Origin: Oricola cellulosilytica
Lineage (GTDB): Bacteria; Pseudomonadota; Alphaproteobacteria; Rhizobiales; Rhizobiaceae
Assembly (NCBI RefSeq): GCF_019966575.1
Contig: NZ_JAINFK010000005.1
Coordinates: 124,001-188,000 of the forward strand
Direction: 5' to 3'
DNA: 64,000 nt
Part shown: piece after piece, positions 20,186-30,646 of the stretch
Numbering within the stretch: the stretch's first letter is position 1
How the letters are laid out: each line of letters begins with the position of its first letter
The notes under the pieces: generated by a model
What the model was told of the DNA's origin: nothing
Databases searched by the model: none
The model's input: the letters and a program-made list of their open reading frames with translations, nothing else
Position numbers and translations under genes: made by a program

Positions 20186-20812
20186 ATGAATTATGATCTC
20201 CTCGTCAACGCTGTGGTCACGCTGTTTGTGACAATCGATCCGCCCGGACTGGCGCCTCTGTTTCTCGCGGTGACAACCGGCATGAATCGCACCGAGCGCC
20301 GCCAAGTTGCGTTTCGGGCAACGACGATCGCTTTCGGCGTGTTCGTAGTCTTCGCGCTGGCGGGGACGCTGATCCTCTCGCTTTTCGGTATCACCCTGCC
20401 GGCCTTCCGGGTCGCGGGCGGTCTTCTATTGTTCTGGATCGCGTTCGAGATGGTATTCGAGCGTCGTCAGGAACGCCACGAGAACACGGCTAAGCGGGCC
20501 ATCACGCAGGACGAGATCCACAGCGTATCGGTATTTCCCCTGGCAATTCCCTTGCTGGCCGGTCCAGGAGCGATATCGGCCACGATCCTCTTGTCGGGGG
20601 ACTTCAATGAACCGATTCAGCGCACGGCACTGATCGCAATCATCTTCGGTATAATTGTCGTGACGTACGGCGTCTTCCTGATCGCGGAACGGGTTGACGG
20701 GCTGCTTGGCGAAACCGGACGGACCGTATTGACCCGCCTGCTCGGGGTCATACTGTCGGCGCTGGCTGTCCAGTTCGTCGCCGATGGCATCAAGGCCTTG
20801 ATTGAGGCGTAG
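20186..20812 (+). CDS. MarC-family integral membrane protein
   Basis: 208 residues with about six membrane segments: LLVNAVVTLFVTIDPPGLAP, the region FGVFVVFALAGTLILSLFGI, FRVAGGLLLFWIAFEMVF, and the conserved FPLAIPLLAGPGAISATILL. These are the MarC/UPF0056 signatures; a role in antibiotic resistance has not been substantiated and transport function is unknown. The reading frame is open well upstream, but that part has no membrane character, so I place the start at ATG 20186. It is convergent with the damaged gene that ends three bases away. Confidence 0.92.
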   Translation: MNYDLLVNAVVTLFVTIDPPGLAPLFLAVTTGMNRTERRQVAFRATTIAFGVFVVFALAGTLILSLFGITLPAFRVAGGLLLFWIAFEMVFERRQERHENTAKRAITQDEIHSVSVFPLAIPLLAGPGAISATILLSGDFNEPIQRTALIAIIFGIIVVTYGVFLIAERVDGLLGETGRTVLTRLLGVILSALAVQFVADGIKALIEA

Positions 20813-20814
20813 AC

Positions 20815-21228
20815 CTAGCGAAGCAACTGGAGGTCCACCGCCACCGACGCGCAACCCAACCCGTGGACGCTGTCCTGCGCCCGCAGGGTAACGGTGTCGA
20901 TATTATCGGGAATGCGAACGCCATCGAGCGTCCGTATGCAGGGCTATTCGGTGACATGCGGATGCGCTAGCACGCGCTTTCCCAATATTGTGCCATCCGG
21001 TCCAACCACGTCCCATCGATCGGCATAATGATCCCAACCTTCATCGTCATGCCGTACGGTGACGTCGAAGCGCCACGAACCGCCCTCCGATAGGTGTGCC
21101 ACGACGTCGGTAACGTCGGCTTCGCCGGCAAATATCTGCGTCAGTGAAATGAAGATCGCGAACAAGCTCACGACGGCGACATGGAATGCCGTCAAGTCGA
21201 CCCCGTATCCCGCTCGCCCGCGCGCCAT
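20815..21228 (-). pseudogene. Small exported protein interrupted by an in-frame TAG
   Basis: The first 94 codons encode a signal-like hydrophobic segment (VAVVSLFAIFISLTQIFA) and a domain containing GSWRFDVTVRHDDEGWDHY and VVGPDGTILGKRVLAHPHVTE, then TAG at 20944-20946. Beyond the TAG the same frame continues sensibly for 42 codons, PCIRTLDGVRIPDNIDTVTL and on to VHGLGCASVAVDLQ, ending at TAG 20815-20817. From memory, related rhizobial proteins carry Gln after HPHV-E, so CAG to TAG is the likely change. The family function is unknown. Confidence 0.78.
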
Positions 21229-21255
21229 CCTTACGGTCTCTCACCCCGATATGTC

Positions 21256-21732
21256 CTAGAACGGAATTTCGTCGTCCATGTCGCGAACGAAATCATTGCC
21301 GCCCGACGATGGATGGGTACCTCCGCGCGATCCGCCACTCATGCGCGGCTGACCGCCACCATAAGCGCCCTCGCCTTCGCCGCGACTGTCCAGCATCTGC
21401 AGTTCGCCCCGGAAGCGTTGCAGCACCACCTCGGTCGAATATTTGTCCTGGCCATTCTGGTCTGTCCATTTGCGCGTCTGCAATTGGCCCTCGATGTAAA
21501 CCTTCGAGCCCTTTTTGAGATAGCTTTCAGCCACCTTCGCGAGGTTCTCGTTGAAGATCACGACACGATGCCATTCGGTCTTTTCCCTGCGTTCGCCACT
21601 GTTCTTGTCGCGCCAGCTCTCGCTGGTGGCGACGGACAGATTAACGACAGGCTCCCCCGAGTTGAGCCTACGTATCTCTGGGTCCGCGCCCAGATTGCCG
21701 ACGAGAATAACCTTGTTCACACTGCCAGCCAT
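21256..21732 (-). CDS. ssb: Single-stranded DNA-binding protein
   Basis: 158 residues: an N-terminal OB fold ([52 protein letters not shown]), a Gly-rich linker, and the conserved acidic tail DMDDEIPF that recruits repair and replication partners. The start at ATG 21730-21732 gives MAGSVNKV, the family N-terminus, with AAGGGTGAG upstream. Divergent from uvrA with an SOS box between them, so DNA damage should induce it. Confidence 0.98.
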   Translation of the reverse strand: MAGSVNKVILVGNLGADPEIRRLNSGEPVVNLSVATSESWRDKNSGERREKTEWHRVVIFNENLAKVAESYLKKGSKVYIEGQLQTRKWTDQNGQDKYSTEVVLQRFRGELQMLDSRGEGEGAYGGGQPRMSGGSRGGTHPSSGGNDFVRDMDDEIPF

Positions 21733-21833
21733 GACGCTGCTCACCCTTACTTGATTTTCTGCGTTTGAGTTTGACCCTAGCCAAGCGAACCCCTTCGCTC
21801 CACACTGACCCAGGATGTCCACAAGCTCTTTTT

Positions 21834-21848
21834 GTTCTTGTAATGTTC
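21834..21848. promoter_or_regulatory. LexA (SOS) box between ssb and uvrA
   Basis: GTTCTTGTAATGTTC is an exact match to the alphaproteobacterial LexA operator GTTC-N7-GTTC. It lies in the 251-bp divergent gap, 102 bases from the ssb start and 136 from the chosen uvrA start, where it can control one or both promoters. Confidence 0.88.
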
Positions 21849-21983
21849 TAGTATGCTGCTATCGATGAAGTCAAGGATCATTTGCGAGGCGGCTGAAAGT
21901 CAGCAGAGTCCCCGCCCATCCCTCGACATCGGCCTGTCATTGCTTAAATGAAGGGACTTGGCGGACGGCCGCGGACAGAATTC

Positions 21984-24905
21984 ATGACAGACCAGAAATA
22001 CATCTCCATTCGCGGCGCGCGCGAACACAATCTCAAGAACGTCGATCTCGATCTCCCGCGTGACAAGCTGATCGTGATGACCGGTATGTCCGGATCGGGC
22101 AAGTCGTCACTGGCGTTCGACACGATCTATGCGGAAGGCCAGCGTCGTTACGTCGAAAGCCTGTCAGCCTACGCGCGTCAGTTTCTGGAAATGATGCAAA
22201 AGCCGGATGTGGACCAGATCGACGGGCTCTCGCCAGCAATTTCCATCGAGCAGAAGACCACGTCGCGCAACCCGCGCTCGACGGTCGGCACGGTCACCGA
22301 GATCTATGACTACATGCGTCTTTTGTTCGCACGCGTGGGCATCCCCTATTCGCCCGCCACCGGGCTGCCGATCGAGAGCCAGACGGTCAGCCAGATGGTC
22401 GACCGGATTCTTGCTTTCGACGAGGGAAGCCGGCTCTTTATCTTGGCGCCGATAGTGCGCGGCCGGAAGGGCGAGTACCGCAAGGAATTCGCGGAACTCA
22501 TGAAGAAGGGCTTTCAACGGGTCAAGGTCGATGGCGCCTTCTACGAAATCGCAGATGTTCCGGCCCTCGACAAGAAATACAAGCACGACATCGACGTCGT
22601 GGTCGACCGTGTCGTGGTGCGCGATGATATCGCGGCACGCTTGGCCGATAGTCTCGAAACTGCGCTGAGGCTTGCCGACGGTCTGGCGGTCGCGGAGTTT
22701 GCTGACAAGCCCCTCTCGGCAGATGAGACCGGGCCCGATGCCGTCAACAGATCGAAGAACGATACGCACGAGCGCGTCGTGTTTTCTGAAAAATTCGCCT
22801 GCCCGGTATCGGGCTTCACGATCCCCGAGATCGAGCCGCGGTTGTTCTCGTTCAACAATCCCTTCGGTGCCTGTCCAGCTTGCGATGGGCTGGGCGTGCA
22901 GAAGACGATCGACCGTAATCTGGTCGTGCCGGACCGGTCGGCAGCGGTGCATGACGGCGCCATAGCCCCTTGGTCGAAATCGAGTTCTCCCTATTACCGC
23001 CAGACGCTCGACGCGCTCGGCAAGGCGTACGGCTTTAAGCTGACGGACAAGTGGTCGACGCTTCCTGACCAAGCCCGCGAAGCGATCCTTTACGGCACCG
23101 GGTCGAGGCAGATCGATTTCGTCTATGATGACGGGCTGCGCTCCTACAAGACGACCAAGACGTTCGAGGGCGTCATCCCCAATCTCGAGCGCCGGTGGAA
23201 GGAAACCGACTCATCCTGGGCCCGCGAGGAAATCGAGCGCTACATGTCAGCCACGCCTTGCGAGGCCTGCAGCGGCCATCGTCTTAAGCCGGAAGCGCTT
23301 GCCGTGAAGATCGGCGGCAAGCACATTTCGCAGGTCACGCAGTTTTCGATCCGAAATGCGGCCAAATGGTTCGACGAGATCGAAGGCGCCTTTACCGAAC
23401 AGCAATCGGAAATTGCCTATCGCATCCTCAAGGAAATACGCGAACGCTTGCGCTTTCTTAATGATGTGGGTCTCGATTATCTCACGCTTTCACGCAATTC
23501 CGGTACGCTTTCGGGCGGCGAAAGCCAGCGCATACGGCTCGCCTCGCAGATCGGTTCGGGACTCACCGGCGTTCTCTATGTACTCGACGAACCGTCCATC
23601 GGGCTGCATCAGCGGGACAATGCCCGCCTGCTGGAGACACTTCGTCATTTGCGCGATCTTGGCAACACGGTGATCGTTGTCGAGCATGACGAGGACGCGA
23701 TCCTGACGGCCGATCACGTGGTCGATATCGGTCCGCATGCGGGCGTCCATGGCGGGCGGATTATCGCATCCGGAACCCCCGGCGATGTTATGGACAACCC
23801 GGCTTCACTGACGGGACAGTATCTTTCCGGCGTGCAGGCGATACCCGTCCCTGCCGAGCGTCGAACGGTGAAGAAGGGCCGGGCGATCAAGGTGACGGGG
23901 GCTCGGGGCAATAATCTCCAGAATGTGACATCCTCGATTCCGCTCGGCACGTTCACCTGCGTGACCGGTGTTTCCGGAGGGGGAAAATCCACCTTCCTGA
24001 TTGAAACCCTTTACAAGGCCGCCGCCAGGCGCATCAACGGCGCCCGCGAGATACCGGCCGAGCATGACAACATCGAGGGACTCGAAAATCTCGACAAGGT
24101 GATCGACATTGACCAGTCGCCCATAGGCCGCACCCCGCGGTCCAATCCGGCGACCTATACCGGCGCTTTCACACCGATTCGCGACTGGTTCGCGCAATTG
24201 CCGGAAGCTAAGGCGCGCGGATACCAGCCGGGCCGATTCTCGTTCAACGTCAAAGGCGGCCGCTGCGAGGCATGTCAGGGCGACGGTGTCATCAAGATCG
24301 AGATGCACTTTCTGCCCGACGTTTACGTGACCTGCGATGTATGCCACGGGAAGCGCTACAACCGCGAAACCCTTGAGGTCCACTTCAAGGGCAAGTCGAT
24401 CTCGGACGTTCTCGACATGACAGTCGAGGAAGGGGTCGATTTCTTTTCCGCCGTTCCGGCCGTACGCGACAAGCTTGTGACGCTCGATCGCGTCGGCCTC
24501 GGCTACATCAAGATCGGACAGCAGGCTACGACCTTGTCGGGCGGCGAGGCGCAACGCGTGAAGCTCGCTAAGGAACTGTCGCGCCGCGCAACCGGCCGCA
24601 CGCTCTACATTCTCGACGAGCCTACGACCGGCCTGCATTTTCATGATGTTGCCAAGCTTCTGGAAGTCCTGCACCAGCTTGTCGATACCGGCAACACCGT
24701 TGTGGTGATCGAGCACAACCTCGAAGTCATCAAGACTGCCGACTGGATCATAGATCTGGGTCCCGAAGGCGGCGATGGTGGCGGCGAAATCGTGGCCGAG
24801 GGCCGGCCGGAGGATGTGGTGGAGGAGCCGCGCTCCTACACCGGGCATTTCCTGCGCGAACTCCTTGAGCGGCGGCCACAAAAGCGCGCCGAAGCGGCAG
24901 CGTAA
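21984..24905 (+). CDS. uvrA: Excinuclease ABC subunit A
   Basis: Damage-recognition ATPase of nucleotide excision repair. 973 residues: first ABC module with Walker [10 protein letters not shown] (34-42), a zinc region FACPVSGF...CPACDGLG, signature [18 protein letters not shown] with [12 protein letters not shown]; second module with [11 protein letters not shown], a Cys4 zinc finger ([11 protein letters not shown] and [11 protein letters not shown]), and [17 protein letters not shown] chose ATG 21984 because homologues start just before [11 protein letters not shown]; an in-frame ATG at 21948 would add twelve residues. Confidence 0.98.
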   Translation: MTDQKYISIRGAREHNLKNVDLDLPRDKLIVMTGMSGSGKSSLAFDTIYAEGQRRYVESLSAYARQFLEMMQKPDVDQIDGLSPAISIEQKTTSRNPRSTVGTVTEIYDYMRLLFARVGIPYSPATGLPIESQTVSQMVDRILAFDEGSRLFILAPIVRGRKGEYRKEFAELMKKGFQRVKVDGAFYEIADVPALDKKYKHDIDVVVDRVVVRDDIAARLADSLETALRLADGLAVAEFADKPLSADETGPDAVNRSKNDTHERVVFSEKFACPVSGFTIPEIEPRLFSFNNPFGACPACDGLGVQKTIDRNLVVPDRSAAVHDGAIAPWSKSSSPYYRQTLDALGKAYGFKLTDKWSTLPDQAREAILYGTGSRQIDFVYDDGLRSYKTTKTFEGVIPNLERRWKETDSSWAREEIERYMSATPCEACSGHRLKPEALAVKIGGKHISQVTQFSIRNAAKWFDEIEGAFTEQQSEIAYRILKEIRERLRFLNDVGLDYLTLSRNSGTLSGGESQRIRLASQIGSGLTGVLYVLDEPSIGLHQRDNARLLETLRHLRDLGNTVIVVEHDEDAILTADHVVDIGPHAGVHGGRIIASGTPGDVMDNPASLTGQYLSGVQAIPVPAERRTVKKGRAIKVTGARGNNLQNVTSSIPLGTFTCVTGVSGGGKSTFLIETLYKAAARRINGAREIPAEHDNIEGLENLDKVIDIDQSPIGRTPRSNPATYTGAFTPIRDWFAQLPEAKARGYQPGRFSFNVKGGRCEACQGDGVIKIEMHFLPDVYVTCDVCHGKRYNRETLEVHFKGKSISDVLDMTVEEGVDFFSAVPAVRDKLVTLDRVGLGYIKIGQQATTLSGGEAQRVKLAKELSRRATGRTLYILDEPTTGLHFHDVAKLLEVLHQLVDTGNTVVVIEHNLEVIKTADWIIDLGPEGGDGGGEIVAEGRPEDVVEEPRSYTGHFLRELLERRPQKRAEAAA

Positions 24906-25084
24906 GCAGCCGCGAGGGGTGAGACCCCCCTCTAATGGACGCACCGTCTGCTGCATTATTTGCCATCTCAGCCGACAAGAACGAGCGCGCCATATCCTGG
25001 AATTGACGCTGATCAAGGACATTTCCTGCGCCCCGCCGCACATTTCCGGCCATCGTGAATTTCAGGAAGTTTGAGGAGCGAGTC

Positions 25085-25576
25085 ATGGCTGAACCACGAA
25101 AATCCAATGTCCCCTCCATGTGGTCTTCTGCAGGTATGTTCGAGGATTTCCGCAAGGAAATGGATGGTCTCATCAACGGCTTCTTCGGCAGCGGACGGCA
25201 GTTTCCGGAGCGGGAAAAGCTTTGGGCGAACCTGCCGGCAGGCGTGATGAGCCCGGCCATCGACGTCAGCGAGAACGACGAGACGATAAAGTTGACTGCT
25301 GAACTGCCGGGCCTCGCCGAAGAGGATGTGGATCTGACGGTGCGCGACGGCGTCCTGACGATTCGCGGGGAGAAAAAACACGAACTTGACGAGGAAAAAG
25401 ACAACGTTCACGTGACGGAGCGTGCTTATGGCTCGTTCCAGCGATCCATGCCGGTGCCTGACCGGGTGAAGGTCGACGACATCAATGCCCGCTTCGACAA
25501 GGGCGTGCTGATTGTGACCATGCCCAAGAAGGCGGAGGCTGTCACCTCCCCGCGAAAGATCGCAATCGATAAGTGA
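25085..25576 (+). CDS. Hsp20-family small heat shock protein
   Basis: 163 residues. A short N-terminal arm with an amphipathic segment (FEDFRKEMDGLINGFFG) precedes an alpha-crystallin domain: SPAIDVSENDETIKLTAELP, ERAYGSFQRSMPVPD and ARFDKGVLIVTMPK. The C-terminal extension lacks a clear I-x-I motif but has KIAID. ATP-independent holdase chaperone by family. The ATG has GGAG 7-8 bases upstream. I saw no convincing heat-shock promoter or ROSE thermometer in the 179-bp leader. Confidence 0.95.
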   Translation: MAEPRKSNVPSMWSSAGMFEDFRKEMDGLINGFFGSGRQFPEREKLWANLPAGVMSPAIDVSENDETIKLTAELPGLAEEDVDLTVRDGVLTIRGEKKHELDEEKDNVHVTERAYGSFQRSMPVPDRVKVDDINARFDKGVLIVTMPKKAEAVTSPRKIAIDK

Positions 25577-25629
25577 CCCGCCGCATCGTATAAATCTCCG
25601 AAATGCGTTCTCGCAAGTTTGGAGGCAGG

Positions 25630-26448
25630 ATGTCGGAGCAGATTGGCGCCATCCGCGCAGGAATGGGCGGATGGACTTTCGAACCGTGGAACAAAGCGTT
25701 CTATCCGAACGGCCTGCCGAAGAAACGGCAACTCGAATATGCCAGTCGGCAGGTGCCGGCGATAGAGATCAATGGCACCTACTACCGAACCCAAAAGCCG
25801 GCCACGTTTGCCGGGTGGGCCGCGGCCGTGCCCGAAGACTTTGTCTTCACGCTCAAGGGCACACGCTTCATCACCAATCGTCGCATATTGGGCGAAGCAG
25901 CCGAATCTATGGAGAAGTTCATTACGTCCGGGATCGCGGAACTCGGCGAGCGGCTCGGGCCGATCCTTTGGCAGTTTGCTCCGACAAAGGCGTTCGATCC
26001 GGATGACTTCCGCGCGTTCCTGGAATTGCTTCCCGCTTCGGAAGCCGGTGTGAGGCTGCGGCACGCTGTCGAGGTCCGTCATCCGTCATTCGCTGTCCCC
26101 GAATTCATCGAACTGGCAGAAAGGTACGGCGCCGGGATCGTCAATGCAGATCACGAAACCTATCCCGCAATCCCCGATATAACCGCCGATTTCCTGTATT
26201 GCCGCTTGCAGAACGGCCGCGACGAGGTCGAGACGGGATATCCGAAACAAGACCTCGAAGCTTGGGCAGGCCGCGCCGTCGCTTGGGCCAAGGGGCGCCA
26301 GCCTGACGATCTCCCGCTGATCGCACAGGATCGCGATCCGAAAGTGCTTCCGCGCGACGTCTTTGTCTTCTTTATCCGCAGCGGAAAGGTCCGCGCGCCT
26401 CTTGCCGCCCAGACTTTCATGAAAGTCGTTACGCAGCCCGCCAACTAG
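25630..26448 (+). CDS. DUF72-family protein
   Basis: 272 residues of the YecE/DUF72 family, a TIM-barrel-like fold whose function is not established. Landmarks: IRAGMGGWTFEPWNKAFYP, EINGTYYRTQKPATFAGWA, FTLKGTRFITNRR, LGPILWQFAPTKAFD and HAVEVRHPSF. The ATG has GGAGG upstream. The last 20 bases overlap the convergent end of the NAD(P)HX repair gene. Confidence 0.92.
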   Translation: MSEQIGAIRAGMGGWTFEPWNKAFYPNGLPKKRQLEYASRQVPAIEINGTYYRTQKPATFAGWAAAVPEDFVFTLKGTRFITNRRILGEAAESMEKFITSGIAELGERLGPILWQFAPTKAFDPDDFRAFLELLPASEAGVRLRHAVEVRHPSFAVPEFIELAERYGAGIVNADHETYPAIPDITADFLYCRLQNGRDEVETGYPKQDLEAWAGRAVAWAKGRQPDDLPLIAQDRDPKVLPRDVFVFFIRSGKVRAPLAAQTFMKVVTQPAN

Positions 26449-27952
26449 AAATTCGCGTGAATGGCCGAAGGACGTCGACCAGATCCTCGGCCACCGCATG
26501 GCCGCCCGCCGCCCTCCCGGCTTCGCCATGCACCCACACGGCGGCGCAGGCTGCTTCCCAAAGCGGCATACCCTGACAAACGAATCCGGCAACCAGCCCC
26601 GCCAGGACATCCCCCGAACCGGCCGTTGCCAGTGAGGGAGTGCCGTTGACGTTGATCGCTGCGCATCCATCCGGCGAAGCAATCACCGTATCGGATCCCT
26701 TGTAAACGACGACCGCACTGGACCTCTCGGCAGCCTTCAGTGCCTTGCCCAGCTTCGACAACTGCCCATTATCGGCGAGATCGGGAAATAGCCTTGCGAA
26801 CTCACCCGCATGCGGTGTGAGGATCAGACGGCTCTGCCCCGGCTTGCGCGCCGCTTCGAACAGTTCGGAAGGCGCATCCGAGAAAGCGGTGATGCCGTCG
26901 GCGTCCAGAACGAGCACGGGAGGTTCTCCGAGAACACCGAGCGCGAGCCGCCGCGCTCTGCCTTCATTCCCGAAGCCGGGGCCGAGCACGCAAGCTCCGC
27001 ACCGTTTCAATCGCAGCAGTTCGTCGAGGCCGTCGTCATGCGAGGTCTCGCGCAGCATGATTGACGTCACATGCGCCGCATGGATATCGAGCGCAGCAGC
27101 ATCGCCGAGAATCGTCACTGCGCCTGCGCCTGCCCGCTGAGCCGCCATCGCAGAGAGCCGCGCAGCGCCCGTGGCATACCGCGGGCCGGAGAAGACCGCG
27201 ACATGCCCGCGGGAATATTTGTGCTGATCTTCCTTGGCGCGCGGAAACGTTTTCTGCCACAGGTCTGGTCCGTTTTCGAAAAGCATTGGCTTTTCGATAT
27301 CGAAAAACCGACTTGGTATCCCGATATCGGCTATCGTGATGGCTCCACACAGATTGCGGCCGGGAAGCAGCAGATGGCCTGGCTTCTTTCGGAAGAATGT
27401 CACCGTCTCGTCAGCCCCTACCGCACCGCCGAGATTGATGCCGCTGTCCCCGTTGACGCCGCTAGGCAAGTCGACTGCGATGATACGGCACCGTGCCGCC
27501 ACAGCTTTCTCCAAGGCCTTGATCGCCACGTCTGGAAGGCGGCGCGTCAGACCTGCCCCGAATAGCGCGTCGATTACCACATCACCGTCTTCCGGCGTGA
27601 AATCAGCGACCGGTCGGAAACGTGCGGAACAGGCGGCCTTGGCAAGAGCGGCATCGCTTTCTGGCCGGGGTTCCCCAAGCGACCATACCCTCACATCGCA
27701 TCCGACTTCCTTCAACAAGCGTGCAGCCGCAAAGCCGTCGCCACCATTGTTTCCTGGTCCACATAACACGTGGACGACCCGGACCCCGGGAAAACGGGCG
27801 AGCGTCACGTCGCACACCGCCGTCGCCGCATTTTCCATCAGTCGGATTCCCGTCTGTCCGCCATGTCGAATCGCCCAGTTATCGGCCTGTCCCATGTGGC
27901 CACAGGTCAGCACTGCTATTCGGTGAGGAACGGGTTCGCGCTGGTTTGACAT
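26429..27952 (-). CDS. nnrD: Bifunctional NAD(P)H-hydrate epimerase / dehydratase
   Basis: Repairs hydrated NADH/NADPH (NADHX). 507 residues. The N-terminal YjeF/AIBP epimerase domain has RLMENAATAVCD and CGPGNNGGDGFAAARLL; the C-terminal ribokinase-like dehydratase domain has GHVAVFSGPRYATGAARL, CVLGPGFGNEGR, LTPHAGEFARLFP and TAGSGDVLAGLVAGF. Both halves look complete, so the nnrE activity is fused. ATG at 27950-27952 has GGAAG upstream. Its 3' end overlaps the DUF72 gene by 20 bases. Confidence 0.96.
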   Translation of the reverse strand: MSNQREPVPHRIAVLTCGHMGQADNWAIRHGGQTGIRLMENAATAVCDVTLARFPGVRVVHVLCGPGNNGGDGFAAARLLKEVGCDVRVWSLGEPRPESDAALAKAACSARFRPVADFTPEDGDVVIDALFGAGLTRRLPDVAIKALEKAVAARCRIIAVDLPSGVNGDSGINLGGAVGADETVTFFRKKPGHLLLPGRNLCGAITIADIGIPSRFFDIEKPMLFENGPDLWQKTFPRAKEDQHKYSRGHVAVFSGPRYATGAARLSAMAAQRAGAGAVTILGDAAALDIHAAHVTSIMLRETSHDDGLDELLRLKRCGACVLGPGFGNEGRARRLALGVLGEPPVLVLDADGITAFSDAPSELFEAARKPGQSRLILTPHAGEFARLFPDLADNGQLSKLGKALKAAERSSAVVVYKGSDTVIASPDGCAAINVNGTPSLATAGSGDVLAGLVAGFVCQGMPLWEAACAAVWVHGEAGRAAGGHAVAEDLVDVLRPFTRISSWRAA

Positions 27953-28013
27953 TCAACTTCCACCATGCCCATTTTATAATCAGACTGCATAAATAGTTGG
28001 CAGAAACCTATGA

Positions 28014-28502
<489 letters not shown>

Positions 28503-28554
28503 TTTTCCTCCTATCCCCATCCATTTTTGACGGTTTACTGAAAAGGGAAGACCC

Positions 28555-29961
28555 ATGAGTGCCAATGACATTTTGAAAAACATCAAGGATAACGAGGTCA
28601 AGTTCGTCGATCTGCGATTTACCGACCCGCGCGGCAAGCTTCAGCACGTGACAATGGACACCTCCGTGGTGGACGAGGACATGTTCGCCGACGGCGTGAT
28701 GTTCGACGGCTCCTCGATCGCCGGCTGGAAGGCAATCAACGAATCCGACATGACCCTGATGCCCGACACCGAGACAGCTCATATGGACCCGTTTTACGCG
28801 CAGTCCACCATGGCGATCTTCTGTGACATTCTCGATCCAGTCTCCGGTGAGGGATATAACCGCGATCCCCGCGTTACCGCCAAGCGCGCCGAGGCGTTCG
28901 TCAAATCCGGCGGATTTGGAGACACCGCCTATTTCGGTCCTGAACCCGAGTTCTTCATATTCGACGACGTCCGCTTCTCCACTGACATGTATAATACCGG
29001 CTTTCAGGTCGATTCGGTCGAATTGCCCACCAATAACAATGCCGAATACGAAACCGGCAACCTCGGTCACCGTCCACGCGTCAAGGGCGGCTACTTTCCT
29101 GTGAACCCGGTGGACAGCGCGCAGGATATTCGCTCCGAAATGCTGACCGTGCTTGGCGAAATGGGCGTTAAGATCGAGAAGCACCATCACGAAGTGGCGG
29201 CTGCCCAGCATGAGCTTTCGATGCTCTTCAACACGCTGACTCGCAAGGCGGACGAAGTGCAGCTCTATAAATACGTGGTTCACAACGTGGCCCACGCCTA
29301 CGGCAAGAGCGCGACTTTCATGCCGAAGCCCGTTTATGGCGACAACGGCACCGGCATGCACGTCCACCAGTCGGTTTGGTCAGACGGCAAGCCGACCTTT
29401 GCTGGTGACGGCTATGCTGGCCTGTCGGAGACTTGCCTTTATTATATCGGCGGCATCATCAAGCACGCCAAGGCCCTCAACGCGTTCACCAACCCGTCCA
29501 CAAACTCTTACAAGCGCTTGGTTCCGGGTTTCGAAGCACCGGTTCTGCTCGCATATTCGGCTCGCAACCGATCGGCGTCGTGCCGCATCCCGTTCTCTAA
29601 TTCGCCCAAGGGCAAGCGCGTGGAGATTCGCTTCCCCGATCCGATGGCGAACCCGTATCTTTCGTTTGCCGCAATGTTGATGGCGGGCCTGGACGGCGTG
29701 AAGAACAAAATCCATCCCGGTGATCCGATGGACAAGGACCTTTATGACCTGCCGGCAGAGGAACTGGCCGGCATCCCGACAGTTTGCGGCTCCCTGCGTG
29801 AAGCAATCGAAGCGGTTCGCGAAGACAACGATTTTCTCAAGGCGGGCGGTGTTTTCGACGACGATCAGATCGAGGCGTATCTCGAACTGAAAGAAGAAGA
29901 AAACATCCGCTTCGAGCACACCCCGCATCCAGTCGAATACGACATGTATTATTCGCTCTGA
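28555..29961 (+). CDS. glnA: Glutamine synthetase type I
   Basis: Makes glutamine from glutamate, ammonia and ATP. 468 residues, the standard GSI length. Motifs: [60 protein letters not shown] and [10 protein letters not shown]. The adenylylation site is Tyr397 in [12 protein letters not shown], so activity should be switched off by adenylylation when nitrogen is plentiful. GGGAAG precedes the ATG. A strong terminator follows. Confidence 0.99.
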   Translation: MSANDILKNIKDNEVKFVDLRFTDPRGKLQHVTMDTSVVDEDMFADGVMFDGSSIAGWKAINESDMTLMPDTETAHMDPFYAQSTMAIFCDILDPVSGEGYNRDPRVTAKRAEAFVKSGGFGDTAYFGPEPEFFIFDDVRFSTDMYNTGFQVDSVELPTNNNAEYETGNLGHRPRVKGGYFPVNPVDSAQDIRSEMLTVLGEMGVKIEKHHHEVAAAQHELSMLFNTLTRKADEVQLYKYVVHNVAHAYGKSATFMPKPVYGDNGTGMHVHQSVWSDGKPTFAGDGYAGLSETCLYYIGGIIKHAKALNAFTNPSTNSYKRLVPGFEAPVLLAYSARNRSASCRIPFSNSPKGKRVEIRFPDPMANPYLSFAAMLMAGLDGVKNKIHPGDPMDKDLYDLPAEELAGIPTVCGSLREAIEAVREDNDFLKAGGVFDDDQIEAYLELKEEENIRFEHTPHPVEYDMYYSL

Positions 29962-29984
29962 TCCGTCGGCTGGCGGAACCTTCG

Positions 29985-30015
29985 AAACGGCGGCCCATGG
30001 GCCGCCGTTTTGCTT
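29985..30015 (+). terminator. Intrinsic terminator of glnBA
   Basis: AAACGGCGGCCC pairs perfectly with GGGCCGCCGTTT around a two-base loop (29985-30010), and TTTTGCTTT overlaps and follows the 3' arm. It sits 24 bases after the glnA stop. Confidence 0.9.
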
Positions 30016-30160
30016 TCTGAACGGAGAATTTGCGTTGAGGTCGTTTACATCGCTGGCATGATCCCTATCTTTCAGGAAACCTCCGCGCCACGCTCGCGGG
30101 CGACCATTGGGCATTGGTCGAAGGGCCGCCCAGAACCTTCCCAGATACAAGAGAATTTTG

Positions 30161-30589
30161 ATGTCCGAAGCACAACACGGCGACACCGTGCATATTCACT
30201 ACACCGGCAAACTGTCCGACGGCACGGTGTTCGACACCTCAGAAGGCCGCGAGCCCCTCAAATTCGAACTGGGAGCTGGGCAAGTAATTCCCGGTCTCGA
30301 CAAGGCGATGCGTGGCATGGAGGTCGGCGCGACGAAAACAGTAACCATCGAAGTTGACGAAGCGTATGGTCCGCATCACGAGGAAGGCGTGCATGTCGTG
30401 GAGCGCAGTTCCTTGCCGCCGGAGGTCGAAACGCAGCCCGGAACGCAACTCCAGGCGTCGTCGCCGGACGGAAACGTCATCAATCTGACGGTAGTCGCGG
30501 CGGATGACAAAACAGTCACGATGGACGCCAACCACCCTCTGGCAGGCAAAGACCTGACATTCGATATCAAGTTGGTCGCGGTCAGCTGA
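30161..30589 (+). CDS. FKBP-type peptidyl-prolyl isomerase, SlyD-like without metal tail
   Basis: 142 residues. The split FKBP fold is visible as VHIHYTGKLSDGTVFDTSEG with ELGAGQVIPGLDKAMRGMEV, followed by an insert-in-flap chaperone domain (YGPHHEEGVHVVERSSLPP to GNVINLTVVAADD) and the closing strand LTFDIKLVAV. This is the SlyD layout, but the His/Cys-rich C-terminal nickel-binding tail is absent. I chose ATG 30161 because the fold starts right after it. Confidence 0.93.
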   Translation: MSEAQHGDTVHIHYTGKLSDGTVFDTSEGREPLKFELGAGQVIPGLDKAMRGMEVGATKTVTIEVDEAYGPHHEEGVHVVERSSLPPEVETQPGTQLQASSPDGNVINLTVVAADDKTVTMDANHPLAGKDLTFDIKLVAVS

Positions 30590-30646
30590 TGTAAACCTCC
30601 TCCCCTTGCTCCTTTCCTGATGATTTGCAACACAGGGAGGAGCTTT

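Noticed and set aside
24912-24935. GAGGGG/CCCCTC repeat just after uvrA
   Set aside because: Short stem with no T tract on the plus strand; not convincing as a terminator.
26429-26448. 20-bp overlap of the DUF72 and NAD(P)HX repair genes as a possible frameshift
   Set aside because: Both proteins have normal length and intact C-terminal motifs; a short convergent overlap is ordinary in compact genomes.
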